A stretch of DNA of 64,000 bases from Escarpia spicata. Taxonomy: Eukaryota > Annelida > Polychaeta > Sabellida > Siboglinidae. The notes under the pieces are model-generated. The model made no database searches, had not been told where the DNA came from, and was given only the letters and a program-made list of their open reading frames with translations. Made by a program: the position numbers and the translations under genes. The stretch spans positions 59,042,241 to 59,106,240 of the forward strand of contig OZ023214.1 in assembly GCA_963995525.1 (NCBI GenBank). Direction: 5' to 3'. Below are positions 23,501 to 35,500 of this stretch, piece after piece. Numbering within the stretch: position 1 is the stretch's first letter; each line of letters starts with the position of its first letter.

Positions 23501-26500
23501 GGACGTCGTACCTCCGCGGGGTCGGGGTGGTTCTCCTGGAGCCTGGCCGCTCCTTCTCAATGTCCTCAGCATTGACACTCTCCTGAAAGTAGCCATGATA
23601 TGTGCCACCCTAAAGTCCCCTACCATCACACTGCATGGCTGCAAGGCCAGGGTGCCACCCTAAAGTCCCCTACCATCACACTGCATGGCTGCAAGGCCAG
23701 GGTGCCACTCTAAAGTCCCCTACCATCACACTGCATGGCTGCAAGGCCAGGGTGCCACTCTAAAGTCCCCTACCATCACACTGCGTGGCTGCAAGGCCAG
23801 GGTGCCACTCTAAAGTCCCCTACCATCACACTGCATGGCTGCAAGGCCAGGGTGCCACTCTAAAGTCCCCTACCATCACACTGCGTGGCTGCATGGCCTG
23901 GGTGCCACCCTAAAGTCCCCTACCATCACGCTGTGTGGCTGCAAGGCCTGGGTGCCACCCTAAAGTCCCCTACCATCACGCTACGCTACGTGGCTGCAAG
24001 GCCTGGGTGCCACCCTAAAGTCCCCTACCATCACACTGCGTGGCTGCATGGCCTGGGTGCCACCCTAAAGTCCCCTACCATCACGCTGTGTGGCTGCAAG
24101 GCCTGGGTGCCACCCTAAAGTCCCCTACCATCACGTTACGCTACGTGGCTGCAAGGCCTGGGTGCCACCCTAAAGTCCCCTACCATCATGCTGCATGGCT
24201 GCAAGGCCTGGGTGCCACCCTAAAGTCCCCTACCATCACGCTGTGTGGCTGCAAGGCCTGGGTGCCACCCTAAAGTCCCCAACCATCACGATGCGTGACT
24301 GCAAGGCCTGGACGCCACCCTAAAGTCCCCTACCATCACAATGCGTAACTGCAAGGCCTGGACGCCACCCTAAAGTCCCCTACCATCACGATGCGTGACT
24401 GCAAGGCCTGGACGCCACCCTAAAGTCCCCTACCATCACGATGCATGACTGCAAGGCCTGGGTGCCACCCTAAAGTCCCCTACCATCACGCTGCGTGACT
24501 GCAAGGCCTGGGTGCCACCCTAAAGTCCCCTACCATCACGCTGCGTGGCTGCAAGGCCTGGGTGTCACCCTAAAGTCCCCTACCATCACGCTGCGTGGCT
24601 GCAAGGCCTGGGTGCCACCCTAAAGTCCCCTACCATCACGCTGCGTGGCTGCAAGGCCTGGGTGCCACCCTAAAGTTCCCTACCATCACGCTGCGTGGCT
24701 GCAAGGCCTGGGTGCCACCCTAAAGTCCCCTACCATCACGCTGCGTGGCTGCAAGGCCTGGGTGCCACCCTAAAGTCCCTTACCATCACGATGCGTGACT
24801 GCAAGGCCTGGGTGCCACCCTAAAGTTCCCTACCATCACGATGCGTGACTGCAAGGCCTGGGTACCACCCTAAAGTCCCCTACCATCACGCTGCGTGGCT
24901 GCAAGGCCTGGGTGTCACCCTAAAGTCCCTTACCATCACGATGCGTGACTGCAAGGCGTGGGTGTCACCCTAAAGTCCCCTACCATCATGCTGCGTGACT
25001 GCAAGGCCTGGGTGTCACCCTAAAGTCCCCTACCATCACGCTGCGTGACTGCAAGGCCTGGGTGCCACCCTAAAGTCCCCTACCATCACGCTGCGTGACT
25101 GCAAGGCCTGGGTGCCACCCTAAAGTCCCCTACCATCACGCTGCGTGACTGCAAGGCCTGGGTGTCACCCTAAAGTCCCCTACCATCACGCTGCGTGACT
25201 GCAAGGCCTGGGTGTCACCCTAAAGTCCCCTACCATCACGCTGCGTGACTGCAAGGCCTGGGTGTCACCCTAAAGTCCCCTACCATCATGCTGCGTGACT
25301 GCAAGGCCTGGGTGCCACCCTAAAGTCCCCTACCATCACGCTGCGTGACTGCAAGGCCTGGGTGTCACCCTAAAGTCCCCTACCATCACGCTGCGTGACT
25401 GCAAGGCCTGGGTGTCACCCTAAAGTCCCCTACCATCACGCTGCGTGACTGCAAGGCCTGGGTGCCACCCTAAAGTCCCCTACCATCACGCTGCGTGACT
25501 GCAAGGCCTGGGTGTCACCCTAAAGTCCCTTACCATCACGCTGCGTGGCTGCAAGGCCTGGGTGTCACCCTAAAGTCCCCTACCATCACGCTGCGTGGCT
25601 GCAAGGCCTGGGTGCCACCCTAAAGTCCCCTACCATCACGCTGCGTGGCTGCAAGGCCTGGGTGCCACCCTAAAGTCACCCTAGTCCCCTACCATCACGC
25701 TACGTGGCTGCAAGGCCTGGGTGTCACCCTAAAGTCCCCTACCATCACGATGCGTGACTGCAAGGCCTGGGTGCCACCCTAAAGTCCCTTACCATCACAC
25801 TGCGTGGCTGCATGGCCTGGGTGTCACCCTAAAGTCCCCTACCATCACGAAGCGTGACTGCAAGGCCTGGGTGCCACCCTAAAGTCCCCTACCATCACAC
25901 TGCGTGGCTGCATGGCCTGGGTGTCACCCTAAAGTCCCCTACCATCACGCTGCGTGACTGCAAGGCCTGGGTGCCACCCTAAAGTCCCCTACCATCACGC
26001 TGCGTGGCTGCAAGGCCTGGGTGTCACCCTAAAGTCCCCTACCATCACGCTGCGTGACTGCAAGGCCTGGGTGCCACCCTAAAGTCCCCTACCATCACGC
26101 TGCGTGACTGCAAGGCCTGGGTGTCACCCTAAAGTCCCCTACCATCACGCTGCGTGACTGCAAGGCCTGGGTGTCACCCTAAAGTCCCTTACCATCACGC
26201 TGCGTGGCTGCAAGGCCTGGATGCCACCCTAAAGTCCCCTACCATCACGCTGCGTGGCTGCAAGGCCTGGATGCCACCAGCTTCTGTACTCTTATTTGCA
26301 ATATATTTCTTGTCAACACACTTTGTTTTAAACAAAGTTTCTTGGTAAGTAAATATCATGTTAAATACCACATTCTAAGAACAAAGAATGTAACTCCAAA
26401 GCTACTTGGCCTAGTCAATTACATTAAGCGTCATGTATAAGTACCTTGAAAACCAATGTTGCAGATTATTTTTAAAGGCACAAACTAACTTACCTGTCCA

Positions 26501-29500
26501 CTGCCGTGCCCAGCCAACCGGGCACAGGTCTGGCGGACAACACTGTCTGCTGCTGACGGTGACCTTTGATACGACCCCATCTCTTCATCATCGTCATCAT
26601 CACTGAGGCCGTAGGATCGCCTGCAAGACAACATTATTGTCATCAAAACTGAGGCCATAGGATCGCCTGCAAGACAACATTATTGTCATCATAACTGACA
26701 CCATAGGATCGCCTGCAAGACAACATTATTGTAATTATCACTGAGGCCATAAGGTCACCTGCAAGATAACAGTAATGTCATAATCACTGAGGCCATAGGA
26801 TCACCTGCAAGATAACAGTAATGTCATAATCACTGAGGCCATAGGATCACCTGCAAGATAACAGTAATGTCATAATCACTGAGGCCATAGGATCACCTGC
26901 AAGATAACAGTAATGTCATAATCACTGAGGCCATAAGGTCACCTGCAAGATAACAGTAATGTCATAATCACTGAGGCCATAGGATCACCTGCAAGATAAC
27001 AGTAATGTCATAATCACTGAGGCCATAGGATCACCTGCAAGACAACAGTAATGTCATAATCACTGAGGCCATAGGATCACCTGCAAGATAACAGTAATGT
27101 CATAATCACTGAGGCCATAGGATCACCTGCAAGACAACAGTAATGTAATAATCACTGAGGCTGTAGGATGTGTTGGTAGACATTACTAGATGTGTTGGTG
27201 GACATTACTAGATGTGTCTATGAACAGTAACACAAGCAGACCTGCCTACCCCAAAAACTTCCTGTCAGTAATCCATCTTCCCATTTACACTGATTTTCAG
27301 GAATATAGGCTTCCCGTCAGTAATTGTTCAGAACCGTGTCAGATATTGTCACCGGGGTGGGAGGGGGGTAGGGATGGCAATGGCAAAACCATTACGTTAC
27401 GCTAGTCAATAAGCATCGACATCGTCTAGACTCTAGTCTACTCAACTCTAGTATATAAGCCTATCCCTGTATTATAGGCTGTATATGATAGGCCGGGGGG
27501 TGCAGGGATGGCAAAACCATTACATTACGCTGTCATTGACATCGCCTAGACTCTAGTGACTGTATGATAGGCTGTAAATGATAGACTAAACTCAATAAAT
27601 ACACTAACTTAGTCTTAGTACAGTCAGTTGGCCTAACACTACAAGTACAACACTCACAAAATTTTTGTATTACACGTTTCTTTTTGGTTGGCGGTGGCAT
27701 CGTTTCGCTGTCAGCCATCATTTCGTGCCGCGTGACTTCGTTTTGTTTGATCGCGGAAATGCAAATTTGTCATTACGCTGTTTCGTATTGTTAGATTACG
27801 ACCAGACTCAGCAAATGAAAAACCATGTCACAACATGCTGCATACATATGCTGCCACCTGTTGAATATAGTGGAAGCTAAATTGGAGGAGCACGGAAGTG
27901 ATTGGCGAACATGGTGACAGTCCGTAATATTTTCATCCCTCGCCGTAATACCGTAATTTGAGGTGACTTTCTGAATGATTCCGGACAATCCGGAATGGTA
28001 GGCAGGTCTGCACAAGTAAACCTGCTGATGTGTTTAGCCAACTATCGTTACTATTGATAGTACTGCATCATGACATCAACTATCGTTACTATTGATAGTA
28101 CTGCATCATGACATCAACTATCGTTACTATTGATAGTACTGCATCATGACATCAACTATCGTTACTATTGATAGTACTGCATCATGACATCAACTATCGT
28201 TACTATTGATAGTACTGCATCATGACATCAACCATCGTTACTATTGATAGTACTGCATCATGACATCAACTATCGTTACTATTGATAGTAATGCATCATG
28301 ACATCAACTATCGTTACTATTGATAGTACTGCATCATGACATCAACTATCGTTACTATTGATAGTACTGCATCATGACATCAACTATCGTTACTATTGAT
28401 AGTACTGCATCATGACATCAACTATCGTTACTATTGATAGTACTGCATCATTACATCAACTATCGTTACTATTGATAGTACTGCATCATGACATCAACTA
28501 TCGTTACTATTGATAGTAATGCATCATGACATCAACTATCGTTACTATTGATAGTACTGCATCATGACATCAACTATCGTTACTATTGATAGTACTGCAT
28601 CATGACATCAACTATCGTTACTATTGATAGTACTGCATCATGACATCAACTATCGTTACTATTGATAGTACTGCATCATGACATCAACTATCGTTACTAT
28701 TGATAGTACTGCATCATGACATCAACTATCGTTACTATTGACAGTACTGCATCATGACATCAACTATCGTTACTATTGATAGTACTGCATCATGAAATCA
28801 ATTATCGTTACTATTGATAGTATTGCATCATGACATCAACTATCGCGATGCACTGGTTGTGTAATCTATTCTTATACCCCTATACCTGGGTGTGCTGGTG
28901 CCACTGGAGCCTGCGACGCCACTGTGTCCATCAGACAGGTGGTGGAGGGTGTCACGACTGCCTGACGACACGACACTGCTGGCCCGACTATGCGACGCAG
29001 ACCTCTCTCTCGCCTGAAACAAACATAGCTCACGTCACCGTCGACACAACGCACTGTGGGTGCATTGTGTGTGTCAGTCTGTGGGTGCTTTGTGTGCGTC
29101 AGTCTATGAACGCATTGTGTGCATCAGTCTGGGTGCGTTGTGTGTGTCAGTCTGTGGGTGCATTGTGTGTGTCAGTCTGTGGGTGCTTTGTGTGAGTCCG
29201 TCTGTGAGTGCATTGCGTGCATCAGTCTGGGTGCGTTGTGTGTGCCAGTCTGTGGGTGCATTGTGTGTGTCAGTCTGTGGATGCTTTGTGTGCATCAGTC
29301 TGTGAGTGCATTGTGTGCATAAGTCTGGGTGCGTTGTGTGTGTCAGTCTGTGGGTGCACTGTGTGTGTCAGTCTGTGGATGCATTGAGTGCATCAGTCTG
29401 GGTGCACCCAGACTGATGCACACAATGCACTCAGACTGGTGCACACAACACACCCACAGACTGACGCACACAACACATTTAGACTGATGCACACCTACAG

Positions 29501-32500
29501 ACTGATGCACACAAAGCATCCACAGACTGATGCACGCAATGCACCCACAGACTGACACACACAACGCACCCAGACTGATGCACACAATGCACTCAGACTG
29601 ACACACACAACGCACCCAGACTGATGCACACAATACACTCAGACTGACGCACACAAAGCACCCACCGACTGAAACACACAATGCACCCAGACTGATGCAC
29701 ACAATGCACTCACAGACTGACGCACACAAAGCACCCACAGACTGACACACACAATGCACTCACAGACTGACACACACAATGCACCCACAGACTGATGCAC
29801 ACAATGCACTCACAGACTGACGCACACAAAGCATCCATAGACTGACATACACAACGCACCCACAGACTGACACACACAACGCACCCAGACTGCTGCACAA
29901 AACACACCCACAGATTGATGCACACAATGCACCCACAGACTGCACCCAGACTGATGCACACAATGCACTCACAGACTGATGCACACAATGAACCCAGACT
30001 GATGTACACAACACACCTAGACTGATGCACACAACGCACTCACAGACTGACGCACACAACGCACCCACAGACTGATGTACACAACACACCTAGACTGATG
30101 CACACAACGCACCCACAAACTGATGCACACCACACCCAGATTATCAAAATCTATGGTGGCCACAATGGCAGACAGCTTTACTTCAACTAGTGATTTACCA
30201 CATGTTTTGGACAGATTATTTGAGTTTTAGCCAAGAATCTTTGTTGGATGTTGACGACTGACACAATGACGATGTCGGCATACTTAGCGACAGAGTCGGA
30301 GGCGAAAGTGACGGTGACAAAAAAAATCTTGGTGGCCATCTTGGATTGCTGGTTACCATAACGGAATGTAAAATGATATGGCTAATTTTACTCGCTGATT
30401 ATCATACTTTCCGAAAATGTGTAACACTGCTATTCATAAAATGCATTTTTGTTGCTCAAATCTCGACTTGAAGTGAGGTAGTCCATTGTATTGCATATTC
30501 ACTAGGAATGCAGTATTCAGTGGTGACAGCTAGTCAGGGCTGTAGTACTGAAATGGTTAATGTACCAACCATACGACTAGATGGCAGAAACTGACCTTCC
30601 TGTCGAGCCACCGTCTACTGGAGCTGTAGGAGACATCGATGGGGTTGCGTGGTCCGTGGGTCTCCCCAAGGTTTCTCCCTCCCTGGGTCTCCCCCGACAC
30701 TCTGCGACTCCTCTTGGCCACCCTTTCGTCCTCTGTCACCGAGTCAGACATCGGTGATGCGACCCTCTTCTGTGCCCCAGCCTGGAGGAGACCTATGTCC
30801 ATGCAAATATCACCGTTGGGCAGCTGGGCACCGTCACCATTGGGCACTTGGTCCTGACGTCTTCAAATAAACAAATAGAATCCCTTCTATTAACTAATCA
30901 GTATTAATTGCCTTAACTAAAGAGAGCCAACAAGACACAACTTGTGTAATGAAATCACCTCCAGGAAGAATGTCAACATACGTAATACTCTCATACAAGT
31001 TCATTATTTATTGGTTCACCATGGGTAAAATTTGAGGGGTTTTGGGGTGAGGGGGTAGACAACAAGTCAGTGTAGTATATGGGTCTTCCTTCAGTGCTGA
31101 TCAGCATGGGTGGTTATCCAAAAGAAAGGAATAAATATGTAGCAAAACCTTTCTCTCCAGAGGCACATACTATGTTTGGCCCGACGTCCGAGACACTGCC
31201 TGGGTGTCCTTGTCTCAGATCACACGTGTCCTGAACCACCCGCAGATCACTCTGCGTGACCAATATATTTTTGATCGATGTTATTTGATAACAGTTCAGT
31301 TCAGTGATAGGGACAAATCCGCTGATTCACAAGCCTTGCGACTATTTCTATGTCCCATCTTAGCAGTCATAAGTAGCTAGGTCTTACATGGTTAAGTGCT
31401 TATTGGTCAAAATCATACTTATTTTCAATAATATTTTTTCATTGTTGATTAGGTTTTTGAAACTGTTAATATTTTGTCCATGTATAATTTTTTTCGGGAA
31501 GTTTATTCCAGTAAGGTGCGATGTTATTAGTGAAGGTGAATTTCCTTATATTAGTATGGCAGAACTTGGTATTGATTGATCAGATGAACTGACAACAAGA
31601 GGCTCAAACTGTTCCAACAGGAGAAACTTTAATAAAGTTTTTTTGTGTCCTGATGAAATCAGTCTTTGTTAACATTCACTGTCTGATGTTTTGTTGACAT
31701 ACACCTTTAACCCCACCTTTCGTATTCTAAAGGATGCTAGTTGACACTAAAGTTGCAATGACACCAGTCACATAGTGCTAGAGGTGTTGATATAATTAAA
31801 TGCGGCAGGATGAACTGGAGCAGGAAGAAGATGGTTCTCAACAATGTCAGATTCACAAGCGTTACTCTCTCTCATTTGTTCCATTTAAAACTCACCCAAT
31901 ACATTTTTTTTAATTGTTGTCTGTCAGTTAGTTATATATCTGCCAACAAACTTTGTAACAGCTGCTGTGGTCAAGACTAAGATCTCTGTGGTTGCGAGAT
32001 AAAGTTGAAGTTGTGAGGTAACGCTCGTGACGGTGACATTTAACTTCTTTCACCCACTGCAGCATCTCTTGTTGAAAGTACTGCCCTTTGTGTCACAGTT
32101 CTTTCTCATGCCAAGTATTATTCTTCCACACAAATTATACTTAGATGGCTTCATTTGAATAGGTAGTAAAGTGCTGTTTGTGTCACAATGTCACAAGCGC
32201 AACCAACTTTGCTCACCTTCATTACCGATCGCACATTGCAAAATTCGTCAACCAAGGGTCTTTCCTTTCAATTGTTCCTTGAATTTAGATGTATAAGGGA
32301 CAATTAGCAGCAGGTTTTGTATTACTTTGAGCAATTTTCATTTTCAGCTACTTTTCCCACCTTTTGTGACCAGCACTGTAGAAAGACCCATATGTAGTCC
32401 ATCAAGAAACACTCAAAAAAAGGATTACACTTAGGTGACCCCTGACCATGTTTACTTCATTTGTTTATATGTGAAACATCTAACAAACCACCAGAAATAA

Positions 32501-35500
32501 GTGAATACTGCTGATATGTTTACTAGAAACATTGATTGATGTGGTAGTGTTGCAATCTGTTACTGGTGGCAGTTCTGATGTCTTGCCTTCTTATTGCGTC
32601 ATCCCAGGCCCACTTTAAACGGCGTACAACTCCAGTAAATAACAACAAACAGACAACAAATTCAGTTGAAAGCCATCTCCTAGAGAATGAGTTCTCCTTG
32701 CTGCTGTTACCTGCGTTTGCTGGCCTGAGTCCACTCAGTCCAGTCAGTCCACTCAGTCGCTGGTGGGGCAGCTTCCTCTTCTCTCAACGTCCGCTTTCTA
32801 GCACACAGAATGCAAATGTCTCTTTTACTACAATTTTAAATTAATAGGTACCTAGGGTACATTAATAAGTAAAGAAAATCACATTAAATACCACAAAATA
32901 ATGTATACACATGAAGATTTGAATCAATCACCATTACCTGGTAGTCATCATATCCACAACATTTCAATTAAATGCAATCAAATAATTTCATATCCAAATC
33001 TTTAAATGCCAATTTACAGGAAGACACCCCACTTACACTTAACATTTTCAGCCAGAGCCTGTTTTCTGGTCAACAATCCAAATCACAAGTTTACCAATTA
33101 CCAATCGAGGCTATATTTGGCGGAGATAGATCGTAGAAATTGGTGGTGTAAAAAAGTTGATAAACAAGTGGAATTACTGATTGATAAGTATTATTCTTGC
33201 CTTAATATCATTCATAAAGTTGCAATAAACATATATTGAGTAGCAGTTGTGCTTAAAGTTAGTTAGTTAAAGTATTTTAGAACACCTTAGTATAGTGAGT
33301 GATAATAGGGTAACTCACTTAGGCGGCTTAGCCTTCGATAAGTTGTAAACAAGATTTAACAATAATAACAACCATCTACATATGTAACTACTTATATAAG
33401 ATAATATCTGTGTAAGCCAGTACTTGCTAGATATTTTGATTAGGTAGCATTGTTGTTAAAATTAAGCAAGGGCGATAGTCGGGCGGCGTAACCTAAATAA
33501 ATAAAGCAGCCTAACATAACGTAATTGATTGTATTTAAATTAGGTCACTACCGGTGATGTTAGCGTTCATGTTAGGATAAATAGTCGGCTGTGTAATTGA
33601 AATTTGTAACCTAAAGTGTGCTGTAGTACACAGGAAACAGTCTTTATAAAGACTAAGTTAGTTAAGTTATTAAATAAATTCTGATCGGGATATGGCGCCT
33701 TGCAAGCGGCAAGTCAAGGCAAAGCGACACTTGGTGTGCGATCACTGCCACAGCTGGGTAGATTTTGCATTGTCCGGGTGTGGAAAGTCATGGGCAGAAA
33801 CCATGGAGGAAGGATTCACCTTTCAGTGCATTGGATGTTGGAAGGTGGAGTGTCTGCAGAAGGAGATAGTTAGGTTGACAGATATTGTGAAGGGAATGGA
33901 GATGGGAATTAGCAAGGAGGCAGGTCGAATGGAGAGAGACGACAGGGAGAGAGATGAGGATACTGCAAGACTGAAGGAGAATAGCAGTGGCAAGAAAACT
34001 GAGGAAAGGAGATTGAGAGGAGAGAAGGTGATTGGAGGGGAAGAAATTGGAAAATAGACAACAGAAAACATGACAAGCGTGAAGGTGACAGGGAAGAAAG
34101 TGACCGTAGAGAAGGAGGGAGGGAAGATGGAATGGGAGAGGAAATTGAGATGGGACGAAAGAAGACGGGACGAAAGGAAGTGAGAGCAAATGTGATAGAA
34201 GAGAAGTCGATAAGAGACGCTGACAGGAGGAAAGGTGACAAGAGAAAAAGCGACAGGAAAGAATGGATCGGAAGAGAATGTGACAGGAGAGAAGACGACA
34301 GGGGGGAAAGACAACAACCAGACAGATGCAAACCGAAGAAGGAGCTATTCTAAGGCAGTGATTGAGGGGGCAATGAGGAAAGAGAGGGTGTTTATGGGTG
34401 ACTCCATTATGAGAAAGACGGACAAGACACTGAGCGAGGGGAAGGACGTCGTTGTTTGTTTACCGGGGGCTAGGATTGAACATGTAACTGACAGGGTAGA
34501 GAAGGTATTGGGACATGGCAAGGGGGGGTCTATACTGGTACATGTAGGAACAAATAATGCAGACAGGGAGGGAACAACTGCGATAGTACAGAAGTATAGA
34601 CAGTTAGTGAGGAAGCTAAAGAAGACGAGAGTCGAACAGGTTATTTTGTCAGGAATTTTGCCAGTAATGGGAGGAAGGGGGGCAACATATAGAAACTGCA
34701 AGAGGATGGCGATCAATGCACTAGCTGAGCAGATGTGTGAAGGGTGGGATTCACAGATTTATGGGGATACTTTGTTGGGAGGGAAGATATGTACATGAGA
34801 GATGGCCTCCATCTTAGTGGAAAGGGGGCAGCAGTTTTCTCAGAGAATCTGCTGCAATCTGTTGACAGTGGGACAGGTTGCATCTATTTAAACGAGATTC
34901 GCAGGGGGGACTCACAGAAAAGCCTGAAAATGGAGGCATAGACAAAGACAGCACAAATAAATCAGCAAATAACAGTCTGGAAAACTCTTCTGAAGCTGGA
35001 TATAAATGTGTTTGTTTAAATGCAAGGAGTATAGTAAACAAAAGAAATGAACTAAACATTATGGTAGAAGATATTGACCCTCATATAATAGGTATAACCG
35101 AATCCTGGACCACCACCGATATATCAGATGCTTAATTGGGACTGACAGGATATGTAATGTTTAGAAAAGATAGAATAGGAAGAAAGGGAGGTGGAGTTAT
35201 TTTATATATTAAAGAATCTATTCAGGCTTATGAAATAAAATTAGAAAGAGAAGCAGATTGCGAAGAAGCTGTTTGGTGTAACATAGTTACAGGAAACTCA
35301 ACGTTAACGGTTGGGTTAGTTTATCGAAGTCCAAACATAAGCATAGAAGAGAATGAAAAAATACAAAACACTATAAGGGAAGTAAGCAAACGGAACTGTA
35401 TTATTATGGGGGATTTTAACCATGGGCATATACAATGGAAATCTCTACAGAGTATGGGGAGAGAGGACCACAAGTTTTTAGTTTTAGTTCAAGATACATT

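Larger units (their letters stand above)
26621..28885 (-). other. POM121: POM121 intron 6
   Basis: From the exon 7 side it holds the 46-bp acceptor array, a TIR element and the 38-bp dyad array. Nothing else is coding. Confidence 0.75.

Noticed and set aside
28829..30089. Cys/Val-rich ORFs (CVSLWVLCV-type) on both strands that look like multi-pass membrane proteins
   Set aside because: They come from the inverted 24-bp array; hydrophobicity is an accident of the TG-rich unit.
33823..34331. Minus-strand Ser/Phe/Leu-rich ORFs
   Set aside because: Antisense of the charged, purine-rich LINE ORF1 region.
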